From assembly GCA_965248975.1 (NCBI GenBank), contig CBDFKU010000011.1, positions 1 to 64,000 of the forward strand: 64,000 bases of DNA. Reading direction: 5' to 3'. A program made the translations under genes and the position numbers. Shown here piece by piece: positions 26,009 through 35,169 of the stretch. Source of the DNA: CBDFKU01 sp965248975. GTDB lineage: Bacteria > Chloroflexota > Dehalococcoidia > Lucifugimonadales > JAGWBF01. The notes below the pieces were generated by a model. It ran no database searches. It was not told where the DNA came from and saw only the letters and a program-made list of their open reading frames with translations. How positions within the stretch are numbered: the stretch's first letter is position 1; each line of letters opens with the position of its first letter.

Positions 26009-26051
26009 CGCCCAGAAAAGGCGCTCGGATCCGGCAAAGGAGTGTCTGGGG

Positions 26052-26705
26052 ATGGAGGCCATAAAAGTCCTTATAGTGGACGATCACACCGTGGTGCGTG
26101 ACGGGCTCACCACCATGCTGGGCAGGGAGAAAGACTTCAGCGTAGTGGGCGAGGCCAAAAACGGCGTGGAGGCCGTGGATAGGGCGGGAAGGCTACGACC
26201 GGATGTGGTTCTGATGGACCTGCGGATGCCCGAGATGGACGGGGTGGAGGCTATGCGCCGAATCGGGACCGCGGACCCGGAAGTGAAGTTCATCGTCCTC
26301 ACCACCTTCGATACCGACGAGTATATCTTCGATGCCATCGAGGCCGGGGCCAAGGGCTACCTCCTCAAGGATGCCTCTCGTGACGAGCTGTTTCAGGCGG
26401 TGCGAGCCGTGCACCGGGGCGAGTCCCTCATCCAGCCGGGTGTCGCCGCCAGGGTTCTGGACCGGTTCGCCCAGCTCTCTCGCCAGGCGGCCCAGGCCCC
26501 GGGACCGTGGGCCCTCTCGGGGAGGGAGCTGGAGGTGCTGCGTCTAATCGCCAGCGGCGCCGCCAACAAGGAGATCGGCGTATCCCTGAACATCAGCGAG
26601 AGCACGGTCAAAACCCACGTAGCCAACATATTCCAGAAGCTGGATGTGAGGGACCGCACAGAGGCGGTGGCCCTGGCCATGCAGAAGGGGATCATCAAGC
26701 TCTAG
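26052..26705 (+). CDS. NarL/FixJ-family response regulator
   Basis: 217 residues. The receiver domain has the acidic pair in IVDDHTVVRDGL and the phospho-acceptor Asp in VVLMDLRMPEMDG, with the conserved Thr and Lys in VLTTFDTDEY and KGYLLKDAS. The C-terminal LuxR-type helix-turn-helix is LSGRELEVLRLIASGAANKE through STVKTHVANIFQKL. It is the partner of the upstream kinase; target promoters are not identifiable here. Confidence 0.95.
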   Translation: MEAIKVLIVDDHTVVRDGLTTMLGREKDFSVVGEAKNGVEAVDRAGRLRPDVVLMDLRMPEMDGVEAMRRIGTADPEVKFIVLTTFDTDEYIFDAIEAGAKGYLLKDASRDELFQAVRAVHRGESLIQPGVAARVLDRFAQLSRQAAQAPGPWALSGRELEVLRLIASGAANKEIGVSLNISESTVKTHVANIFQKLDVRDRTEAVALAMQKGIIKL

Positions 26706-26764
26706 TGTCCTGAATCAATACTACGCCGAATTAGCCCACCGCCACGTTGTCATGCCAATTGCCA

Positions 26765-27896
26765 CTAGTACTCAGTCAACCTGTGATTTGAAGGATATAG
26801 CCGATGGAGTTTCGCCCTAGCATCTTGGGTGTTGAAGCGCCGATGGATAGAGGCTCGGGCGGCGTTTCGCTCCCCCTCCAGGGCCTGAATTTCTCGGCGG
26901 AGGGCAGCCTCATCGGGGACACGCCTCCTCAGGCAAGATCGGGCCAGGACGCTGAACTCGATCTCCGCCATGTTGAGCCAACTGCCGTGTTTGGGGGTGT
27001 GGTGGAACTCCAGCCGCTTTACGATACGCCGGGCCTCAGGGGCAGGAAAGGCCTCGTACAGGGAAGCCGGGCGATGAGTGTTCAGGTTATCCAGAACAAC
27101 TCGCACCACCGGGGCCTCCGGGTAGGCCTCATCCACCAACCAACGCATCTGACGGGCGAAGTCCTGCTGGGTCCGCCGCTGGGTGATGGCCACGTGTCTC
27201 CAGCCCTGCAGCGGCTCGCAGGTCAGGAACAGGTTCCGGGTGCCCTCCCTTCGGTACTCGTAGTCCTGTCGCCGCGGCTGTCCCGGCTTCGCTGGGAGGG
27301 CGGCCGTGGCTCGCTCAACAGCTGAGTCGAGGTCTCGTCAAAGCAGACCACCGGCCGCCGGGGGTCATAGGGCTCGGCATACAGGTCCAGCACATCCTCC
27401 ATGGCTGCCACAAAGTCGGCGCTCACCTTAGGAATACACCATTCCTTCTTCTGCCACGGCTTAAGAACGTTTTTTTGAGCCGCTTGCGGATGCCTTCATG
27501 GGACATGGAGGGCACCAACCCTAGCTCTACCACTTTCCCGGCCAACAGCCGCAGGGTCCAGTGGTCGTGGCCCTCCGGCGCGGCGCTGCAGGCCAGGGCG
27601 ATGAGGTGGGCCTCTCCCTTGTCGTCCAGCTTCCTCCGTGGCCTGGGCCTGGGCCTTTCCAGCAAAGCCCCCTTCATGCCCTCTTCAGCGAAACGCCGCT
27701 TGATGCGGAACACTGTGCCTACGGAGACGTCCAAGGCCTCAGACACCTTGGGAGCCTTCCAACCCTCATCGCTCTTTAGTAGAATCCTCGCCCGGGTCAT
27801 CACACGAGCCCGGCTCTTCCCACTTCGAATCAATTGCTGGAGTTGTTCCCGGTCTTCCTGGTCCAAGCGCACCCTATACTTTTCCCGTCGTCCCAT
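26765..27896 (-). pseudogene. IS630 transposase (orfA plus orfB), copy 1, frameshifted
   Basis: The first frame (27423-27896, start MGRREKYRVRL) is the HTH part with TRARILLKSDEG and a second winged-helix. It ends soon after an A7 run (27470-27476), where a -1 shift gives NVLKPWQKKEWCIPKVSADF and joins the DDE_3 domain (VVCFDETSTQLL, VVRVVLDNLNTH, HGSWLNMAEIEF). In this copy a G is missing at 27298-27300 (three Gs against four in copy 2), which shifts the frame between PRPP and PAKPGQ, so the transposase is probably inactive. The stop codon TAG overlaps the TA duplication. Confidence 0.85.
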
Positions 27897-27989
27897 CACT
27901 GCCACCCCTTGGGTAGATTCTGTCTTCCCAAAGGGTAGCAACTTTGAGTGATTTCTTAAATAATTACCAACACCGAGTTGACTGAGTAC
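26768..27989 (-). mobile_element. IS630-family insertion sequence, copy 1
   Basis: Inverted repeats GTACTCAGTCAAC (26768-26780) and GTTGACTGAGTAC (27977-27989) flanked by TA on both sides (26766-26767, 27990-27991), the expected IS630 target duplication. The element is 1222 bases and almost identical to the copy starting at 62796. It carries a transposase in two frames read leftwards. Confidence 0.92.
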
Positions 27990-27992
27990 TAG

Positions 27993-28283
27993 CCCCACCA
28001 AAGATGAAAATGGTGTTCGTCAAGTTCCTTCCCCCTCGATGGGGGAAGGTTAGGATGGGGAGTGGACCGCGCCCCCACCTTAATCCTCCCCCGCAGAGTG
28101 GGGAGGAGACTAACGTTACCCTGCTTTCGTAGCAATCCCCCATGCCGGTTGCCACCGGCACCACGAAGTATGAAAATGGCCACCTCGGGCCCTCACATAG
28201 GCCTTACGGCCACCCCTCTCTCTATGGGAGAGGGGCCGGGGGTGAGGGTATTCTCGTAGCAATGACGTTGGCGGTTTTCTCAC
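27993..28283. repeat. Hairpin-rich intergenic repeat cluster
   Basis: 291 bases between IS630 and nadB with no gene. Three G/C-rich hairpins stand out: TTCCCCC-TCGAT-GGGGGAA at about 28029-28047, CCTCCCC with GGGGAGG at about 28085-28107, and CCCCTCTC with GAGAGGGG at about 28213-28236. Two segments share a TGAAAATGG word and CTCGTAGCAAT/TTTCGTAGCAAT occur twice. This looks like a run of small REP-like elements. Confidence 0.55.
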
Positions 28284-29840
28284 TCACCCCGCGCCTTCTC
28301 CGTTCACCAGGACGATGTGCTTCAGCCACTCCGCCGAGGTCTCGGGGTAGTCTTCGCGGAAGTGGGCGCCCCTGCTCTCCTGGCGGAGCAGAGCCGCCTC
28401 CGTTATAAGCCTGCCCACCAGCACCAGGTTCGCCAACTCTATAGACGCCCGGCAGTCCTTCGGCTTCCCGGACCGGTCCCATGAGCAGAGCACCTCGGCG
28501 GCCTCTTCGAGCCTGGAAGCGTTTCTGACCAGGCCGACCGCGGTCTCCATAAGAGTCTGCAGCTCCGATAGGCTCAGCGGAGGAACCGAGGACCCGGTCC
28601 GATCCCGCGGTTCCAGTGGCACCACCATCTCCGGCCTCGTCGTACTGTCCTCCTGGTCACCGTTGCCCAGGGTGCGCTCCACTACCCGGTGGGCGAACAC
28701 CGAGGTGTCCAGCAGGGAGTTGCTGGCCAGCCGGTTCGCCCCATGGACGGCGGCGCAGGCAACCTCGCCGGCGGCGTAAAGCCCCTTCAGTGAGGTCTCG
28801 CCCCAGGTGTTGGTCTTCACTCCGCCCATCATGTAGTGGGCCGCTGGCGCCACCGGGATGGGCGCCGTGGTGATATCCAGGCCGTGCTCCAGGCAGGTGC
28901 GATATATGGTAGGGAATCGAGCCTTGATCCGCTCCCCGGGTAGGTGGGTCACGTCCAGCAAGACATGGCTGCTGCCGGTCTTCTTCATCTCCCCGAACAC
29001 CGCTCTGGACACGAGGTCCCTGGGCGCCAGTTCCGCCATGGGGTGGAACTCGGCCATGAAAGCACGCCCCTCCACGTTGCGGAGGATGGCGCCCTCGCCA
29101 CGCATGGCCTCCGAGATCAGGAAGGTGGGAGCTCCCTCCAGGCGAAGGGCTGTCGGGTGGAACTGGAAGAACTCCATGTCCATGACCTGGGCGCCGGCTC
29201 GAAACGCCAAAGCGACGCCGTCGCCGGTGGCAACCTCGGGGTTGGTGGTATAGCTGTACGCCCGTCCAGCGCCGCCGGTGGCCAGCACGGTGAAGCGCCC
29301 CCTGAAGCTGTGACGCTCGCCGGTGCCGGCGTCCAGGGTCTCGACGCCTACCACTGTGTCTCCCTCTACCAACAGTCGAGTCGCCACGGCGTACTCCACG
29401 ACGGGGATGCCTGCGTCGCTCACCGAGCGGGCCAGCGTCAGTTCGATGTACTGCCCGGTGGCGTCGCCTCCGGCGTGCAGCACGCGGGGCACCGTGTGGG
29501 CACCCTCCCTGGCTAGAACGATCTCTCCGTGGGTCGTGTCGAAGCGGACCCCTTCGTGGATCAGGTCGGCGATGCGCTGGGGGCCTTCGCGGGCCAGTAT
29601 CCTCACTGCCTCGGGGTCGCAGAGGTCCGCGCCGGCCTCCAGGGTGTCTCGTATGTGCAGCTCGGTAGAGTCACCCTGGCCGATGGCCGCCGCGATGCCG
29701 CCCTGGGCGTAGCGGGTGTTGCAGTCGTCGATCCTGCCCTTGGTCAGGATCAAGACCGAGCCGTGGGTCCTGGCCGTGATGGCGGTGGTCAGGCCGGCGA
29801 TGCCGCTGCCGATTATCAGGTAGTCGTATTCGTCTGCCAT
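28284..29840 (-). CDS. nadB: L-aspartate oxidase
   Basis: 518 residues, the usual length. The FAD-binding GSGIAGLTTAI is near the N-terminus. RYAQGGIAAAIG, RFDTTHGEIVLAREGAHTVP and GGVKTNTWGETSLKGLYAAGE are typical of NadB, and the helical C-terminal domain follows. It oxidises aspartate to iminoaspartate, the first step of NAD synthesis. The partner nadA and nadC genes are not in the window. Confidence 0.95.
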   Translation of the reverse strand: MADEYDYLIIGSGIAGLTTAITARTHGSVLILTKGRIDDCNTRYAQGGIAAAIGQGDSTELHIRDTLEAGADLCDPEAVRILAREGPQRIADLIHEGVRFDTTHGEIVLAREGAHTVPRVLHAGGDATGQYIELTLARSVSDAGIPVVEYAVATRLLVEGDTVVGVETLDAGTGERHSFRGRFTVLATGGAGRAYSYTTNPEVATGDGVALAFRAGAQVMDMEFFQFHPTALRLEGAPTFLISEAMRGEGAILRNVEGRAFMAEFHPMAELAPRDLVSRAVFGEMKKTGSSHVLLDVTHLPGERIKARFPTIYRTCLEHGLDITTAPIPVAPAAHYMMGGVKTNTWGETSLKGLYAAGEVACAAVHGANRLASNSLLDTSVFAHRVVERTLGNGDQEDSTTRPEMVVPLEPRDRTGSSVPPLSLSELQTLMETAVGLVRNASRLEEAAEVLCSWDRSGKPKDCRASIELANLVLVGRLITEAALLRQESRGAHFREDYPETSAEWLKHIVLVNGEGAG

Positions 29841-30003
29841 TTAGACAAGTCCTCGAAAGCCTGATTTTATCGTAGATTCCAGGACTGGGGCGATGCTATC
29901 GAGGGGCAGGCCTTACGGAGGTCCAAGGCGGACAGATGACATGGTCCGCTCATGGTGAACTCGTCGAACCACCGTCTAGGAGCGCAAGAACCCGGCTAAA
30001 GCC

Positions 30004-31029
30004 TTAGCCTTCCTTGTTGTAGATCTGGATGCGGTGGCGGCAGGTGTCGACGACGTATAGGGTGTCACGGTCGTCCACCTTGACCGCCGTGGGCGCCCAG
30101 AACAGCTTCTCTACTGCTGCGGACCTCGCCCTGGCGGCATCTGCGGTCTGTGCCTCCGCCGGAGGCTCCAGGTCGGACCTCTGCCTGACCTCGAGCATGT
30201 CCATATGGCCGGAGGTGAACCATTCGTCGGCCCACTTGGTGGGTCCGCCCTCGCCCCTCAGCTCGGCGCGGAGGCTGCCGTCGGGATTGAGCACCTGGAC
30301 CATGTCGTTGCCCCAGTCGGCCACGTAGATGCAGCCATCGCCGTCCACCGCCACACCTGCTGGGCGACTGAACTGGCCGCCTCCATGGCCCGAGGCGCCG
30401 AAGGTAGCCAGGTGGATCCCATCAGAGTCGAACTTCTGGATGCGGTCGTTGCGCCAGTCTGCCACGCAGACGTTCCCCGACCTGTCCACGGTGATACCCC
30501 AGGGGAGGTTGAACTCGCCGGCGCCGCTGCCCCTCCGGCCCCAGGCGCTCAGGAAATGGCCGTCTTTTGTGTAGCGCTGTACGCGGTTGTTCAGGCCGTC
30601 CACCACCAGGAGGTTATCTTCCCGGTCAAAGGCGATGCCCGCAGGGCGGTCGAACTGGCCGTCGCCATCGCCCGGGACGCCCCACTTGTCCAGGAATCGC
30701 CCCTTTTTGTCGAAGATGGATATGCGTTGGAGGGCCTCGTCGGAGATGTACACGTTGTCTTCCCTGTCGACGGCTATGCCTACCGGCCAGATGATCTCGC
30801 CGTCTCCGGTGCCTCCGGTGGCGAAATAGCCCAGGTACTCCTCGTCGGCGGTGCACATGGTGACCCGCTTCCAGGGCATGTACCTTCCCTGCTCAGCCGC
30901 GCCCCGGTTCACCACGTACATGATGCCATCGCTGGCAATGGCCATGTCGACGGGCCTGAAGAACCCGATGTTCTGGATGTTCATCAGGCCGACGCTATGG
31001 CTGTAGCGATATCCTGTTTTCGTGACCAT
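30004..31029 (-). CDS. NHL-repeat beta-propeller protein
   Basis: 341 residues with at least five NHL-type blades (for example IIWPVGIAVDREDNVYISDE, FDRPAGIAFDREDNLLVVDG, FNLPWGITVDRSGNVCVADW, FSRPAGVAVDGDGCIYVADW). No signal peptide is visible. Such propellers bind proteins or act as lyases or sensors; no catalytic motif can be named. It starts 25 bases downstream of the DUF1800 gene stop, so the two are probably one transcript. Confidence 0.85.
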   Translation of the reverse strand: MVTKTGYRYSHSVGLMNIQNIGFFRPVDMAIASDGIMYVVNRGAAEQGRYMPWKRVTMCTADEEYLGYFATGGTGDGEIIWPVGIAVDREDNVYISDEALQRISIFDKKGRFLDKWGVPGDGDGQFDRPAGIAFDREDNLLVVDGLNNRVQRYTKDGHFLSAWGRRGSGAGEFNLPWGITVDRSGNVCVADWRNDRIQKFDSDGIHLATFGASGHGGGQFSRPAGVAVDGDGCIYVADWGNDMVQVLNPDGSLRAELRGEGGPTKWADEWFTSGHMDMLEVRQRSDLEPPAEAQTADAARARSAAVEKLFWAPTAVKVDDRDTLYVVDTCRHRIQIYNKEG

Positions 31030-31054
31030 TTCCGCCCCCTTCGTAGACTGCGCT

Positions 31055-32479
31055 TCAGGCGAGCTGGAACTCGCGGGTACCCGCGATAAGTTGAAAAGTC
31101 TGGAGGATATGATGGGTCGACCAGTCCTTTTCGTCTTTGGGTCGATCCTCGCCTGAGGTGATGTGAGCCATCAGCTCCCGCTTCGTGTCCGTGGGCAGGG
31201 TCAGGGGGCCCATCAGGTCGAGGCAGGCGTCCACCAGGCCCTCCGGTGACAGTCGTCCCAGGGTTCCGACTCTCTGCACCATTGACATGACGCCCGGGTT
31301 TTCGATGTCGGCGAACTGTTGGGAGGCGAAGTTGACACGGTCCACCAGGCTTCCGGTGGTGATCCACTCGGTGCCGGTGTGCCATCCTTCCACAGAAGGA
31401 GGGTCCAGGAGGCTCTGGCCCATGTTAGTGGTCTCTTCGGTCAACCTGACGTCATCCATGCTGGGGAACTGGTGGCCTCCGGTCAGGCGCACCGTTCCCA
31501 CCACCAACTCCGCGGGGCTTTTCACCTTGGCGAAGGAGGCCTCTTTGAAGAAGTCGGAGTTGAAGAGGGCCCGTAGCACCGAGCGGATCTCGTAACCCGA
31601 CTCGACGAAGGCCCGACTCAGAGCGTCGATGGCCTCGGGGTCTCGGGGAGGGACATCCTGCCAGGCCGGGACCTGGGCTTCGTCGGCTACGAAGAAGTTG
31701 TAGAGGTGTCGTGCGACGAAGTTGGCCGCGGCGGGATGCCTGCAGATGATGTCTATTATATCCTCGCCGTTGAACCGACCCGTGTGGCCAAGGAATGTCT
31801 TCTCGCCGTCGTCGTGGTCCTCTTCGCGGTACTCGAACTGCCACTCCAGGGGACCGAAGGGGTAGACGATGTCCTGGGCGGCCCGCAGAGCATGCAGGGG
31901 CTCGTTGTGAATCGTCCAGCCCGTGAAGGCGCGGGAGCATTCCCTGACGTCGTCCTCGGTGTAGTTACCCACCCCCATGGAGAACAGCTCCAGGAGCTCC
32001 CTTCCGAAGTTCTCATTTACCGCATCCCTGTGGTTCTGGGTGTTGTCCAGCCAGAAAAGCATCCCAGCGTTCCTGGATACCTCCAGGAGCAGGGTCCGGA
32101 AGCTGCCAAGTCCGCATCGGCGGAACATGCTCACCTGGGTGACGATCATCCTGGGGGAGCACAGCTTGGTGTTGGCCGTGGCGAACACGCCGTGCCAGAA
32201 AAGGCCGATCTTGTCTTCCAGGGGCCTCCGGGTGTTGACCAGGCGGTAGAGCCAGTTGGTCTGGCAGCTGGGCAGGATGTTTAGGTCGTCCTGGTCTAGG
32301 TGATAGCGCCGTAGCAGGTCGTCGTCCTCCAGCGCCGGTGGAGCGTTCTCAGGGTGAAGAAGCTCTTCGACGGTGGCCTCGTATCCCTTGGCGACGTATG
32401 CCTCCAGCTCCTCCCGGGTGGCGCCGAAACCGGCGCGACGCAGCAGATGGGCCATCTGGGCGATGTCGGAGTCTGCCAT
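31055..32479 (-). CDS. DUF1800-family protein
   Basis: 474 residues covering the full DUF1800 domain: MAHLLRRAGFGATREELEAY at the start, LFWHGVFATANTKL, NFGRELLELFSMGVGNYTEDDV and FTGWTI in the middle, and PPSVEGWHTGTEWIT near the end. No signal peptide is seen, in contrast to many family members. Its biochemical role is unknown. It is upstream of, and probably co-transcribed with, the NHL-repeat gene. GAGG lies just before the ATG. Confidence 0.88.
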   Translation of the reverse strand: MADSDIAQMAHLLRRAGFGATREELEAYVAKGYEATVEELLHPENAPPALEDDDLLRRYHLDQDDLNILPSCQTNWLYRLVNTRRPLEDKIGLFWHGVFATANTKLCSPRMIVTQVSMFRRCGLGSFRTLLLEVSRNAGMLFWLDNTQNHRDAVNENFGRELLELFSMGVGNYTEDDVRECSRAFTGWTIHNEPLHALRAAQDIVYPFGPLEWQFEYREEDHDDGEKTFLGHTGRFNGEDIIDIICRHPAAANFVARHLYNFFVADEAQVPAWQDVPPRDPEAIDALSRAFVESGYEIRSVLRALFNSDFFKEASFAKVKSPAELVVGTVRLTGGHQFPSMDDVRLTEETTNMGQSLLDPPSVEGWHTGTEWITTGSLVDRVNFASQQFADIENPGVMSMVQRVGTLGRLSPEGLVDACLDLMGPLTLPTDTKRELMAHITSGEDRPKDEKDWSTHHILQTFQLIAGTREFQLA

Positions 32480-32544
32480 TTCAACCTCCTGACGTCAGGA
32501 TCGTTGCCCCATTATACATTTTGTTTCGACCCAGCGTAAATCAC

Positions 32545-32582
32545 GAAGGCACGGAGGGCTTCCAATGCGTCTCCGTGCCTTC
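32545..32582 (-). terminator. Hairpin terminator after accDA
   Basis: A 12-base-pair stem (GAAGGCACGGAG 32545-32556 with CTCCGTGCCTTC 32571-32582) and a 14-base loop, 35 bases after the accDA stop and before the DUF1800 start. No clear U-run. Confidence 0.5.
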
Positions 32583-32616
32583 AGGTTTTCGGGTTATTAT
32601 GGGCGGGATTCGAAGC

Positions 32617-34416
32617 TCAGTCCCCGGCGACCTCCTCTTTGACCTTGCGCTTGGACCTCCCCTTCTTCCCGCCTTCGTCCTTAACGACGATGTGCTGAAG
32701 CAGCGAGACTTCCCGGCGCATGGCCGCCTGGGAATGGCTGGTGTACTCACCCATGTTCCTGAACTTGTTGTACCGATTCTTGGCCAAATTCTTGGCAGAG
32801 ATCTTGGAGAGGGCCGTGATCTGCCGGACTATGGCCAGCTGGAGCTCCTGGGTGGCCTCCTTCACGTCGGTGTGGGCGCCCCCTTCGGGTTCGGGCACGA
32901 TCTCGTCGATTATGCCCAGCTCCTTGCAGTCCAGGGCAGTGAGGTTTAGGCTCTCGCCGTCCTGTCCCTGTCTTGGCGGGCCCCGATGCAACCTGCTGGC
33001 GCTCTCCCCCGGCGATATGGGCGAGTAAACGGCGTACTCCTGCATCAGCACGCTGTCACCCAGGCCCAGTGCCAGGGCGCCTTCGCTTCCGCCTTCACCC
33101 ACGATGACGGAAACTACCGGCGTGGGTACCTCGGCCATCAGGGACAGGGTCGTGGCCACCGCGTTGCCCACCCCCTGTTCTTCTGATTCCAGCCCAGGAT
33201 GGGCGCCCTGGGTGTCCACCAGCGTCACCACGGGCAGCTTGAACCGGGCGGCCAGGTCGATGAGGCGCCTGGCTTTTCGCAGCCCCTCCGGATAAGTGTG
33301 ATACACCTCGCCGGGGATGGCGTTACGGTCCTGTCCGATGATTACCACCCTATCCTGTCCCAGGTATCCCATGCCAGCCACGATGCTGGCGTCGTCGCCG
33401 CTGACTCGATCGCCCTTGAGCTCGATGAATCCGTCGACCATGGACCTGATGTAGTCCGCGGAGGAGGGCCGGTCGGGGTGTCTCGCTACCTTGAGCACGT
33501 GGTCCACGTCGGACTCGCCCCGCGGGTCTCTGGAGGACATGGTCCTGGCACGCTTGATGGACTCCCTCTCAGGGCTTAGCAGGCCCAGAATGGTGCCCAA
33601 CTTGTCCCTCAATCCCTCCCGGTCCACCACGTTATCCAACAGCCCTTGCTCCAGGTGGGCTTCGGCGGTGTGGGCATGCAGGGGCACCGGCTTGGTCGAC
33701 GCCTCCCGGAAGGTCTTCATCGGGGCGAGCCCGATAAGGGAGCCGGGCTCGGCCAGGATCACGTCGGCCAGGTTGGCGAAGCTGGCGTAGGCCTGTCCGG
33801 TTGCCGGGTTGGAAAGCACTACGATAAAGGGGACCTCCTTGGCCCGCAGCTGATTGGCGGCGGTGACGGTCTTGGCCATCTGCATCAGGGAGAGGACCCC
33901 TTCCTGTATACGAACGCCGCCACCACTGACCACTGCTATGAGAGGGTGCGTCACCTTGGCAGCCATCTCGAAGGCCAGGGCCACTTTCTCCCCCACGACG
34001 CTGCCCATGCTGCCGCCCATGAACCCGAAGTCCAGCACCACCATCATCGCTTTGTTCCCTGCGATGGTGCAGTGGCCGGTGACGGCCGCCTCCGTGAGAC
34101 CGGTCCGGGTCTGGTCCTGGGATAGGCGTTTCGGGTAGGAGCTGCGGCTGGAGAAGGAGATGGGGCTAAGGGACGCGATGGACCTGTTGGTCTCCCGGAA
34201 ACTTCCCTTGTCCACAATAAGCTCGATGCGCTCCCTGGCGGTCAGGCTGTAGTGGAACCGACAATAGGGACACAGGCGGTAGTCCTGGTACAACGGGGAA
34301 TCACCGAGGACTTCCTCGCACACCAGGCAGTGGTCTCGCCTCACCGACAGGTAGCTGCGATCGAGGGTAGTGCCCCTCTTCAGCAGGTGCACGAGGAATT
34401 GCGAGAGATTCTTCAC
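32617..34416 (-). CDS. accDA: Fused acetyl-CoA carboxylase carboxyltransferase (AccD-AccA)
   Basis: 599 residues. Residues 1-290 are the beta (AccD) half with a zinc finger CLVC (C30, C33) and CPYC (C49, C52), and GGSMGSVVGEKV and SGGGVRIQEGVLSL. Residues 310-570 are the alpha (AccA) half with GDRVSGDDASIVAG, LVDTQGAHPGLESEEQG, and GEGGSEGALALGLGD. It transfers a carboxyl group from carboxybiotin to acetyl-CoA, giving malonyl-CoA for fatty acids. The two subunits are separate genes in most bacteria. A basic/acidic tail ends the protein. fabD and acpP of the same pathway lie 6 kb away. Confidence 0.93.
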   Translation of the reverse strand: MKNLSQFLVHLLKRGTTLDRSYLSVRRDHCLVCEEVLGDSPLYQDYRLCPYCRFHYSLTARERIELIVDKGSFRETNRSIASLSPISFSSRSSYPKRLSQDQTRTGLTEAAVTGHCTIAGNKAMMVVLDFGFMGGSMGSVVGEKVALAFEMAAKVTHPLIAVVSGGGVRIQEGVLSLMQMAKTVTAANQLRAKEVPFIVVLSNPATGQAYASFANLADVILAEPGSLIGLAPMKTFREASTKPVPLHAHTAEAHLEQGLLDNVVDREGLRDKLGTILGLLSPERESIKRARTMSSRDPRGESDVDHVLKVARHPDRPSSADYIRSMVDGFIELKGDRVSGDDASIVAGMGYLGQDRVVIIGQDRNAIPGEVYHTYPEGLRKARRLIDLAARFKLPVVTLVDTQGAHPGLESEEQGVGNAVATTLSLMAEVPTPVVSVIVGEGGSEGALALGLGDSVLMQEYAVYSPISPGESASRLHRGPPRQGQDGESLNLTALDCKELGIIDEIVPEPEGGAHTDVKEATQELQLAIVRQITALSKISAKNLAKNRYNKFRNMGEYTSHSQAAMRREVSLLQHIVVKDEGGKKGRSKRKVKEEVAGD

Positions 34417-34566
34417 CGGACTCCCATGGCCTCGGCCACCGACGCCAAGGCTGTTATTTCCATACTACAACCAAAATCGCTCAAATGAAAGGGAAACGGC
34501 CACATCGAGGGGCCCGGAACTGCCGAACCGAGCGAGGCCGTTTCGGAATCTCTCCTGGCCGAAAGC

Positions 34567-35109
34567 TCAGCGGTCGGCCTTCCATTCATCTTCTAGCATC
34601 CCGTAGAGCAGCGTGTCCCACCAGCGGCCCTTGAAGTACTCGTTCTCCCGTAGCCGGCCTTCCATCCGCAGCCCTACCCGCTCCAGCACCCTGGCCGAGG
34701 CGACGTTGTCCGCGATGCACCACGAGGAGACCCGGTGGAGCCCCAGCTCCCGGAATCCGAAGGCGACCATGGCCAGGGCCGCCTCGGTCGCGTAGCCTCG
34801 GCCCCAGTGCTCCGGCGCCAGATCGTAGCCGATGTCCGCTTCCCATTCGTTCTCCGTCTTGCGCCGGATTCCGCAGCTGCCCATTACCTCGCCGCCCTCC
34901 GACAGCGTGATCCCCAGCTGAAACCTTCGGCGCGGCCGCTCCTCCTGCTGGTCCAGAAACATCTCCACGAAAGCCCTGGCATCCGCCTTGGTGCGATCGG
35001 TCCATGGATAGAGCCTGAGATAGCGGGGGTCCCTCTGGTAGGCCAGCACCGCGGGCTAGTCGTCGGCTACGAACTCCCGCAGAATAAGGCGGTCGGTGAC
35101 TATGCGCAT
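34567..35109 (-). pseudogene. GNAT N-acetyltransferase (RimJ/RimL type), interrupted by an amber codon
   Basis: From the ATG at 35109 the frame reads TDRLILREFVADD, then TAG at 35056-35058 (codon 18), then PAVLAYQRDPRYLRLYPW and a complete acetyltransferase fold (GSCGIRRKTENEWEADIGYD, WGRGYATEAALAMVAFGF, NVASARVLERVGLRMEGRLR). Related proteins have Trp at the TAG position. A GTG at 35049 could restart translation just past the stop, losing the first strand. Confidence 0.8.
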
Positions 35110-35169
35110 AGCAGTATGGTTACGACCATCCCTCGCCTGCCGTTCGATTACAACGGCGACCGGGCCCGG

